12,372 nt of DNA from an uncultured Oscillospiraceae bacterium (GTDB taxonomy: Bacteria; Bacillota; Clostridia; Oscillospirales; Oscillospiraceae), in assembly GCA_947630345.1 (NCBI GenBank), contig CANRHF010000044.1:1-12372 (forward strand), read 5' to 3'. The translations under genes and the position numbers were made by a program. Positions 5,355 through 10,960 of this stretch are shown one piece after another. Position 1 is the first letter of the stretch, and each line of letters starts with the position of its first letter. The notes beneath the pieces are model-generated. The model did no database searches. It saw only the letters and a list, made by a program, of their open reading frames with translations, and had not been told where the DNA came from.

Positions 5355-6020
5355 TTACGCCCGCTCTATCATGTCTTTCAGGTGGATTGCCAGCTGGGCC
5401 GCCTCCTGTCGGGTAAGGGCGCCAGCCCAGTCCGTATCCTTGGAAAACAGGCCCAGGTTCACCGCCTGCTCCTTGGGATCCAGGGGCTGTTCCGGGACCC
5501 AGACTCTTCCGTCTTCCGCGACAACTGCCTTGGCAATGGCCCGGGCCGCGTCCGCACGCCGCTCTGTGAGAAATTGAACGCCCACCGCCGAGTCGTGAAA
5601 ATCCACTTCCAACAGGCAGGCGGTAGCCTCCGGTGCGCGCAGCTCAAAAAGTCCAGGCTTGGACTGAACGCTGCTGGCACGGTTGCTCTGCTGACCCGTG
5701 GCCTTCAGCTCCCGGATCAGCTTCTCCGCCAGGGCCTTTCCGCTGGTGTGGTAGAAGGCGATGGGCCCCCATGCCCCACCGCCGCCTCCGGCGTTGGAAT
5801 GCAGGGCAAGATAGTAGTCCGCCTTCATTTCGTTGGCCTGCTGAGGCCGGTCGTCGATGGGGGTAGTCTTGGCGGCCCGGAAATACCGGACGCCGCACCG
5901 GTCCAGGTGCGGCGTAACGGCGTCCATCAGCAGATTCGTCTGGTCCATTTCCGATCCATAGCCGTTGATTCCGATGTTTCCGTCCTGATCCGAAGGGCTC
6001 AAATACCATAAATTTGCCAT
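5355..6020 (-). CDS. N-acetylmuramoyl-L-alanine amidase (Amidase_3-like), no signal peptide
   Basis: This 221-residue protein resembles zinc amidases that cut the MurNAc-L-Ala bond of peptidoglycan. Supporting features are the family N terminus LWYLSPSDQDGNIGINGYGSE with candidate zinc ligand E24, LALHSNAGGG with H74, the GPIAFYHTSGKALAEKLI strand-helix, and LLEVDFHDS with candidate catalytic E138. The usual first ligand motif HGG is not seen; the equivalent region reads SPSDQDGN. A C-terminal tail (about 180-221, ending DWAGALTRQEAAQLAIHLKDMIE) resembles half of the repeat often found at the end of phage-type lysins. There is no signal peptide or membrane segment, so export would need lysis, a holin or another route. 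The ATG at 6020 is preferred over a TTG at 6029 because AAGGAG lies nine bases before it. It stands alone between two tRNA genes. It could be a domesticated phage endolysin or a mother-cell or cytoplasmic lysin. Confidence 0.8.
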   Translation of the reverse strand: MANLWYLSPSDQDGNIGINGYGSEMDQTNLLMDAVTPHLDRCGVRYFRAAKTTPIDDRPQQANEMKADYYLALHSNAGGGGGAWGPIAFYHTSGKALAEKLIRELKATGQQSNRASSVQSKPGLFELRAPEATACLLEVDFHDSAVGVQFLTERRADAARAIAKAVVAEDGRVWVPEQPLDPKEQAVNLGLFSKDTDWAGALTRQEAAQLAIHLKDMIERA

Positions 6021-6114
6021 AATGGCCAACTCCTTTCCAAGATGGGGGCGATCCCCTCTACCCTATGCCAAAAGCCGCCGAAAGTTGCCCGTTTTCGCGC
6101 AACCTTTGACGGCC

Positions 6115-6143
6115 TTGACTTTTTGGAGGAAAGGTGCTATATT
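6115..6143 (+). promoter_or_regulatory. sigma-A promoter of tRNA-Ser(UGA)
   Basis: TTGACT (6115-6120) and TATATT (6138-6143) are 17 bp apart. The predicted start near 6150 lies only about four bases before the tRNA 5' end, so the 5' leader is very short. A second TTGAC lies nine bases upstream (6106-6110), out of register. Confidence 0.82.
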
Positions 6144-6153
6144 TCTAACGCAT

Positions 6154-6243
6154 GGAGAGATGTCCGAGGGGTTTAAGGAGCCAGTCTTGAAAACTGGTGA
6201 TGCGCAAAACGCACCGTGGGTTCGAATCCCACTCTCTCCGCCA
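6154..6243 (+). tRNA. tRNA-Ser (anticodon UGA), CCA encoded
   Basis: A class II tRNA with acceptor GGAGAGA/TCTCTCC, anticodon stem CCAGT/ACTGG around the loop CTTGAAA (anticodon TGA at 6188-6190), a long variable arm (TGCG/CGCA) and a T arm with TTCGAAT. The discriminator is G at 6240 and the CCA at 6241-6243 is encoded. It reads UCA and, by wobble, other UCN codons. Confidence 0.97.
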
Positions 6244-6268
6244 TGTCGGAGCAAATCATGCGCACTCC

Positions 6269-6304
6269 GTTATCAGGCGGTCCCGCAAGGGGCCGCCTGA
6301 TAAC
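6269..6304. repeat. 36-bp near-perfect palindrome with a GCAA tetraloop
   Basis: Arms 6269-6284 and 6289-6304 form a 16-bp stem with one G-U wobble, closed by GCAA, a GNRA-type tetraloop. It begins 26 nt after tRNA-Ser(UGA). No T tract follows on the plus strand, so it is not a classical terminator, although such a stable stem may stop polymerase or protect the 3' end of the tRNA precursor. A dispersed palindromic repeat is the other possibility. Confidence 0.6.
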
Positions 6305-6348
6305 CGTCTAATACGCTAGCGATGAAAACAGCCGCCGCTCAAGAACGT

Positions 6349-6376
6349 AAAACCGGGCCGGATCAACCGGCCCGGT
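6349..6376 (-). terminator. rho-independent terminator of the 5'-nucleotidase-like gene
   Basis: On the minus strand ACCGGGCCGG pairs perfectly with CCGGCCCGGT around a 5-nt loop and is followed by TTTTACG. It begins six bases after the stop codon of the gene ending at 6382. On the plus strand the following bases are CCATTTTA, so it may also stop weak transcription coming from the tRNA side. Confidence 0.78.
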
Positions 6377-6381
6377 CCATT

Positions 6382-8046
6382 TTACCCCTCGGGGATGACG
6401 CCGTCCAAAATTTCCTCCAGATACCAGAGCAGCGCCTGCCGGTTGGTGGTCCCGCCGTCCTGAACCACCGGGCAGGATTCCAGCATGGTGTAGCCGTCCT
6501 GCCCGTAGCACAGCAGATCGCTGGTCCCCGCCAGGGTATAGGTTTTACTTCTCAAGATATTGCGGCCGTTGATTTTTACATTGGATACCCGGCGCTTGCC
6601 ATGGATCTCCACAAAATCCCCGTTTCCGTCCAGAAGTACCCCGGTTTGGATGGAATCGTCCACATCATAGGTAAGCCCCGCCGCATGGAGAAAGGGGGCG
6701 TCCCCGCCCATGACCGCCATTTCCAGGACATCCAGCAGCTGATAACCGGTGATCTCCACCACAGTCAGGCAGCGGTTCCCGGGCAGCAGAGACAGTAATT
6801 CCCCATAGGTCACAGTGCCCTGCTTCAATTCCCCGGACAGGTCGCTGCCGGAAATCAGGGCGATATCCGCGCCCATGACATTGCGGTATGCTTCGGCGCA
6901 GAACTTTCCCAAGGAGGTTTCCCCGGTCAGGGCACCATCCAGAAGAAGCGCGCCCTCCGAACGGCCGGCGGAGCGCTTTTTCCAGGTCTCCACCCGTTCC
7001 TCCGCCTTCCGGGAAGCGGCAGCCACCGCCGGATCTTCATCCGTCAGGCCGGAAACCGTGTGAACTAGGACCTGCTTGTCCTTTAGGTTCAGGCGGATCT
7101 CCAGCAAATCGCCCGGCTGGGGGCCGGCGGCACAGAGGGTGACGGTGTTGCCGTCCATGTCCTTCACGGTATCGCTTTCCACCACGGAAACGGCATGGCC
7201 GTCCAGATAGGCCAGCATCCCTGTGGTGTTCTCAATGATGTCCACGGAGGTATAGGGCGTGTCCACCACATCCATCCCGGTGTGGCCCAGGCAGATCACC
7301 ACGTCCGCTCCGGCGTTCTTGGCATCATCGATGGCCGCCTGGACGCGGTCGTAGAGCTCCTGCCCGTCCTCCCCTTGACAGAAGCTGTAGAGGGGATTCC
7401 CCTGCCCGTCGGTAAAGTCGGCAAAGAGGGCCTTCTCCGGGGTCCTGGCGCTGCAGATTCCCACAAAAGCCACCTGATAGCCGCCAAAGGTCCGCAGGAC
7501 GTAGGGAGCGAACACGGTCTTGCCGGTGGTCAGATCGATGAAATTACAGGCGGTATATTCAAACGTGCCCGCCTCCGCCGCGGCCAATAGGGCATCCAAG
7601 CCATGATCAAAGTCGTGCTCTCCCGGCACCGCCAGGGAAAATCCCGCAGCGTTCATCAGCGAAACCACGTTTTGTCCCTCGTCGGGCAGGCCGATCTCCT
7701 CCATGGCCAGGGTATCTCCCCCGTCCACCAGCAGCACGGCGGCGTCCGGGTTTTCGGCGAAGACCTTGTCTCGGTACGCGGCAAAAACGGAATCGTTCCG
7801 TTCAAGGTCGGAGGGCATGCTGACGCACCGGCCGCCGCCGGCAAACAGAAGGATTCCTTCTTCCGCCTCCTGGCCGGCGGATTCCCCGCCCGTGGGAAGG
7901 GATCGGCTGGGATCCGTGGCCTCAATCCCCGATACGGTGGACGGTGATTGATCCGTTTCGCCGGTAGAGCCTGTCCCCTGCCCTTCCGAAACGCAGCCCG
8001 CCAGCAACAACGCCGCAAGAATCCACGCAAGACAGCGTTTTTTCAC
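6382..8046 (-). CDS. 5'-nucleotidase-family lipoprotein with degenerate metal site
   Basis: From the GTG at 8046 this is a 554-residue lipoprotein: signal MKKRCLAWILAALLLAGC with lipidated C18, then a Ser/Thr/Gly-rich linker to about residue 62. The metallophosphatase domain (about 63-300) and the 5'-nucleotidase C-terminal domain (about 362-520, with SLGKFCAEAYRNVMGADIAL and TYTLAGTSDLLCYGQDGYTM) follow in the normal order. Compared with UshA, motif I (NDxHG) is replaced by FAGGGRC (68-74), GNHEFD is GEHDFD (142-147, ligand N changed to E143), and the paired GHxH is GHAV (283-286). D111, H144, H255 and H284 remain. In the C-terminal domain the NGGxIR substrate loop reads SGSDLS (399-404). 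Hydrolase activity is therefore doubtful. An upstream ATG at 8079 is possible, but the GTG has an AAGGGGG site seven bases before it and gives a proper lipoprotein signal. It has its own promoter and terminator. Confidence 0.85.
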   Translation of the reverse strand: MKKRCLAWILAALLLAGCVSEGQGTGSTGETDQSPSTVSGIEATDPSRSLPTGGESAGQEAEEGILLFAGGGRCVSMPSDLERNDSVFAAYRDKVFAENPDAAVLLVDGGDTLAMEEIGLPDEGQNVVSLMNAAGFSLAVPGEHDFDHGLDALLAAAEAGTFEYTACNFIDLTTGKTVFAPYVLRTFGGYQVAFVGICSARTPEKALFADFTDGQGNPLYSFCQGEDGQELYDRVQAAIDDAKNAGADVVICLGHTGMDVVDTPYTSVDIIENTTGMLAYLDGHAVSVVESDTVKDMDGNTVTLCAAGPQPGDLLEIRLNLKDKQVLVHTVSGLTDEDPAVAAASRKAEERVETWKKRSAGRSEGALLLDGALTGETSLGKFCAEAYRNVMGADIALISGSDLSGELKQGTVTYGELLSLLPGNRCLTVVEITGYQLLDVLEMAVMGGDAPFLHAAGLTYDVDDSIQTGVLLDGNGDFVEIHGKRRVSNVKINGRNILRSKTYTLAGTSDLLCYGQDGYTMLESCPVVQDGGTTNRQALLWYLEEILDGVIPEG

Positions 8047-8090
8047 GTTCCTTCCCCCTTTGTCCGGAAATAGATTCATTCTTTCTATTT

Positions 8091-8119
8091 AAAATAGCAT
8101 ACAATTGTGAATAAATCAA
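8091..8119 (-). promoter_or_regulatory. sigma-A promoter of the 5'-nucleotidase-like gene
   Basis: TTGATT (8119-8114) and TATTTT (8096-8091) are separated by 17 bp on the minus strand. The spacer contains the 8-bp palindrome ACAATTGT (8101-8108). The -35 box directly abuts the terminator of the preceding anti-sigma gene. Initiation near 8084 gives a leader of about 40 nt to the GTG at 8046. Confidence 0.7.
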
Positions 8120-8150
8120 CCAAAGCGCCCGGAGAAATCTCCGGGCGCTT
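8119..8150 (-). terminator. terminator of the sigma/anti-sigma operon
   Basis: AAGCGCCCGGAG (8123-8134) and CTCCGGGCGCTT (8139-8150) form a perfect 12-bp stem with a 4-nt loop. On the minus strand it is followed by an interrupted T-rich run (TTTGGTTGATTTATT). It lies 19 bp after the stop codon at 8170. Confidence 0.8.
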
Positions 8151-8169
8151 TACAGGTGGTGATGGTGGG

Positions 8170-8916
8170 TCAGATCCTCTCGTCGTAGAGAAAGAAAAAG
8201 TAGCCGTAGCCGGAGGCGGCAGGGAAATTTACCAGCTGTTCCCAGGAGGCATGAAGGGTGAAGGCAAAGTGGTTTTGCGCGCCGTCAAAATAGGTCTCAT
8301 AGGCCACGATATAGCCTAGACTATAAAGGCGGTCCATCTCTTCCCGGACCCAGGCCCCGTCCTGGGGCTGCTGAACGCCGTCCACAAACACGTCCACATA
8401 GACTTGGTAGCGGCGGCTCTGCCCGTATTCCTCCATGGCCCCCCGCAGCGGGATGGAATACCCCACCTGGCCGTTCTCCGGGGCAGCGTAGCAGGCGGCC
8501 GACTGGCCGCCTTGGCCATAGTTGGAAATCATCTCCATGATCTCCTCTGGCGGAAAGCTGGGGTCTCCCGGGCCGATCATGGGTCCGCCAATGGCGTTCT
8601 GACCTTCCGAGGACTGGGGCGGCGCGGTGGTCCCGGCCTGGGACTGGGGCGCAGTTTGGGTCGCACCGGTGTTCCGAGGGTCTTGGGGCTCCTGGCTGGG
8701 CCCGACCACATCCGTCTGGCCATGCTGGATCACTTGGTTAGGGGCGAACTGGGCCGAACTTTGCGCCAGCGCCCAGGGCTTCCACGCCAGCAGCAGCGCC
8801 AGGCAGGCCCCGGCGGCGCCCAGAGACGTCAGCCACCGCGCCCGGCGACGGCGGCGGGCGCGGATTTGATCGCTGCGGGCCAAAACCCGGTCAGCGACTT
8901 CACGGTAATTCCTCAT
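8170..8916 (-). CDS. putative membrane-bound anti-sigma factor
   Basis: This 248-residue protein has a short cytoplasmic N terminus (1-27, with a run of arginines at 19-25), a single membrane segment (about 28-46), a Gln/Pro/Gly-rich extracellular linker (about 52-125), and an extracellular domain (about 138-248) ending in hydrophobic beta-like strands (HFAFTLHASWEQLV and YGYFFFLYDERI). I do not recognise the domain. The call rests on context: its ATG lies inside the last codons of the ECF sigma gene (17-bp overlap, GGAGGG before the ATG), the usual arrangement for a sigma factor and its membrane antagonist. The cytoplasmic part is too short for a classical zinc-binding anti-sigma domain and has no HxxxCxxC motif, so if it binds the sigma it must do so differently. 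It ends at a strong terminator. Confidence 0.6.
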   Translation of the reverse strand: MRNYREVADRVLARSDQIRARRRRRARWLTSLGAAGACLALLLAWKPWALAQSSAQFAPNQVIQHGQTDVVGPSQEPQDPRNTGATQTAPQSQAGTTAPPQSSEGQNAIGGPMIGPGDPSFPPEEIMEMISNYGQGGQSAACYAAPENGQVGYSIPLRGAMEEYGQSRRYQVYVDVFVDGVQQPQDGAWVREEMDRLYSLGYIVAYETYFDGAQNHFAFTLHASWEQLVNFPAASGYGYFFFLYDERI

Positions 8917-9442
8917 GAAAGTAGCCCTCCTTTTCCAGTTGCGCTTTCAGGCTTACACGGCCCCGGTGGAGCAGATTTTCCACCTGGCGCTTGGTCTTTT
9001 TCATGACGGCGGCCACCTGGGCGTTGGACATCTCCTCAAAGTAGGACAGGTACAGCGCCTGGCGATACTCCGGCTTCAGCGCCGCCAGGGCCCGGTGGAG
9101 ATGGATCCGCTCCTCCCGGCGGAGGTACGCTGTTTCCAGGTCCTCCAGCGCGCCCGGCTCCTCTTCCAGGGGCAGGTCTCGGCGTCTGCGCAGAAAATCG
9201 ATCGCCAGGTGCCTGCCGATGGTATAGAGCCAGGTTTTGAAGGTATTGCCTCCGATGAAGCGCGGGCGGTCCGCCGCCAGCTTGACAAAGATATCCTCCA
9301 CCAGGTCCTCGGCCGCGGAAAAGCTGCCGGTGATGCCGGACAAGTACAGCGTCAGTCCCGGCTGGTAATCCCGGACGATCTCCGCCAGCGCGTCCCGGTC
9401 GCCGCCAAGAAAGCGGCGATAGGCTTCCGCTCCATTGTCCAT
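8900..9442 (-). CDS. ECF-type RNA polymerase sigma factor
   Basis: A 180-residue sigma-70 family protein of the extracytoplasmic-function group. Region 2 (about 8-90) contains AEDLVEDIFVKL and the -10 recognition part NTFKTWLYTIGRHLAIDFLR. An acidic linker (LEEEPGALEDLE) leads to region 4 (about 113-168), with LKPEYRQALYLSYFEEMSNA and the helix-turn-helix AAVMKKTKRQVENLLHRGRV. I chose ATG 9442, where AAAGGAG lies six bases upstream; the frame stays open far upstream into the neighbouring transporter gene, but that part is not protein-like for this family. It would direct RNA polymerase to stress promoters and is presumably held inactive by the downstream membrane protein. No clear housekeeping promoter is seen in 9443-9520; autoregulation is likely but its site cannot be assigned. 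Confidence 0.93.
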   Translation of the reverse strand: MDNGAEAYRRFLGGDRDALAEIVRDYQPGLTLYLSGITGSFSAAEDLVEDIFVKLAADRPRFIGGNTFKTWLYTIGRHLAIDFLRRRRDLPLEEEPGALEDLETAYLRREERIHLHRALAALKPEYRQALYLSYFEEMSNAQVAAVMKKTKRQVENLLHRGRVSLKAQLEKEGYFHEELP

Positions 9443-9522
9443 ATTCCGCTCCTTTCCGAAAGACCGCTTCGAACGCCTTTCACCTATTAAACGCAAAAGG
9501 GCAAGATTTCTCTCACTATTGG

Positions 9523-9554
9523 AAAAAAATTTTTGCCGGGAATCCCGGCAAAAA
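9523..9554 (-). terminator. rho-independent terminator of the UxaA-MATE operon
   Basis: On the minus strand TTTTTGCCGGG pairs with CCCGGCAAAAA around a 3-nt loop and is followed by seven T residues (9529-9523). It starts two bases after the MATE stop codon. Confidence 0.88.
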
Positions 9555-9555
9555 T

Positions 9556-10944
9556 TCAGGTGTCTTTCATTTTTTGGATCTTGAGCACCAGCGGAATCGC
9601 CACGCAGGCGGCGGTGACGCCGACGCAAATGTTGCTCACCATCATGGTCAAGCCCACGGCCTCCGCGCCCAGCCCGGTGAAGTTCTGGAAGAACCACAGC
9701 ACCGGCACCCGGAAGACGAACACCCGGGCGGCGTTCAGAACCATGGTGGCCTTGGAATAGCCGTAGCCCAGCAGCAGGGCGTCCACCGCCGAGTTGACCC
9801 CCAGGGTGATGTAGCCCAGCATTTCCCACCGGTGGATGGCCACGATCCCGTCGCAAAACGCCTGGTCAAACTGGTCCTTGGACTGGGCGAACACCCGGGC
9901 CAGCCAGGGCAGGCAGCCGCTGACCACCGCCAGACCCACCGCGCCAATGGCGACATCCAGCGCCAGGAGGCAGTAAAACAGCTTTAGCGTCCGGCGGTAC
10001 TTCCCCGCGCCCCGGTTTTGGCTGATGAGGGCGGAGGCGCCGTCCAGGAAGCCCATGTGCCAATTGGTGGTCAGGCCGCCGATATTGTTGGAGATCCCCA
10101 AAGCCCCCACGGTCAGGTCGCCGTAAGCCTTGGACATGGCGTTGACCACTACTTTTCCCCCGGCAAAGAGCATTTTTTCCGCCGCCACGGGGTAGGACAG
10201 CTTGAAAATAGGCAGCAGCGTCCCGCCCCTTAGGCGGATGTTTCTCACAGAAAAGCGGAAGATCCCCTCGTCCCGGAACATACTGCCCAGGGCGTAAAAA
10301 AGCAGGAACAGCTGGGAGAGTAGCGTCGCCACGGCGATCATCACCACATCGGCGTCCATGCCGTACACGAACAGGGCGGATAAACCCAGCTTGATCAGGA
10401 TGATGGCCAGATTCAGATAGAGGATCCGGCGGCCATGGCCCCGGCTGCGCTCGATGGCAATATAGACCGTGTTGAAAAAGCTCACCAGCTGGGTGGCGAT
10501 CTCCACCCGGAAATAGCCCGCGCCCACCTGGATCAGCGATTCCGGCGTGCCCATCAGCTTCAGAAAAGGCCGGGCAAAGGGAATCAGTGCCCCCGCTACC
10601 ACCAGGCTAATCAGTACCGCCAGGGCGTACAGGGTCGCCACCTGGGTGCGGACCTGGTCATAGTCACCCTTTCCATATGCCTCGGAGATCTTAATACTGC
10701 CGCCCACCGCCAATCCAGTGCCAATGGCCGTGATCATCAGGGTGATCTGGGCCAGGGAGGCGATGGCGGACACCGCGTCGGAGCTGATATGGGCCGCCAT
10801 GAGGGAATCCAGCACCCGGAAGATCTGCTGCAGCGCCTGGTACAGCGCCAGGGGGCCGCAGACCGTCAACAGCACCTTCATGGGCGGGGCCGTCAGGGCG
10901 TATTCCCGGAAAGACTCGTCCTGCTTGGAGACGCCGAACGCCAT
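9556..10944 (-). CDS. MATE family efflux transporter
   Basis: This 462-residue integral membrane protein has the length and pattern of about 12 membrane helices in two homologous halves found in the MATE (multidrug and toxic compound extrusion) family. Family signs are the N-terminal LLTVCGPLALYQALQQIFRVLDSLMAA (helix 1 and the start of helix 2), GTGLAVGGSIKISEAYGKGD after helix 2, and in the second half LGISNNIGGLTTNW followed by DGASALISQNRGAGKYRR. Members export cationic drugs or metabolites using a sodium or proton gradient. The substrate cannot be inferred from sequence. The ATG is preceded by AGAAGGCG and lies 16 bp after the stop of the altronate dehydratase gene with no terminator between, so the two are probably co-transcribed. 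A strong terminator follows. Hexuronate operons normally carry an uptake permease, so a MATE here is unusual. Confidence 0.92.
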   Translation of the reverse strand: MAFGVSKQDESFREYALTAPPMKVLLTVCGPLALYQALQQIFRVLDSLMAAHISSDAVSAIASLAQITLMITAIGTGLAVGGSIKISEAYGKGDYDQVRTQVATLYALAVLISLVVAGALIPFARPFLKLMGTPESLIQVGAGYFRVEIATQLVSFFNTVYIAIERSRGHGRRILYLNLAIILIKLGLSALFVYGMDADVVMIAVATLLSQLFLLFYALGSMFRDEGIFRFSVRNIRLRGGTLLPIFKLSYPVAAEKMLFAGGKVVVNAMSKAYGDLTVGALGISNNIGGLTTNWHMGFLDGASALISQNRGAGKYRRTLKLFYCLLALDVAIGAVGLAVVSGCLPWLARVFAQSKDQFDQAFCDGIVAIHRWEMLGYITLGVNSAVDALLLGYGYSKATMVLNAARVFVFRVPVLWFFQNFTGLGAEAVGLTMMVSNICVGVTAACVAIPLVLKIQKMKDT

Positions 10945-10960
10945 TTTGCGCCTTCTTTCT

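Noticed and set aside
5313..6011. 232-codon plus-strand frame opposite the amidase
   Set aside because: It begins inside the terminator hairpin region and is a mirror of the amidase coding sequence without ribosome binding site or domain.
6021..6110. Promoter for the amidase gene on the minus strand
   Set aside because: Only weak hexamers are present (for example TAGGGT with CAACTT at 16 bp); not enough to report.
9443..9856. N-terminal extension of the ECF sigma factor reading into the transporter gene
   Set aside because: The frame is open by chance; the ATG at 9442 has an ideal AAAGGAG site and gives the normal family length.
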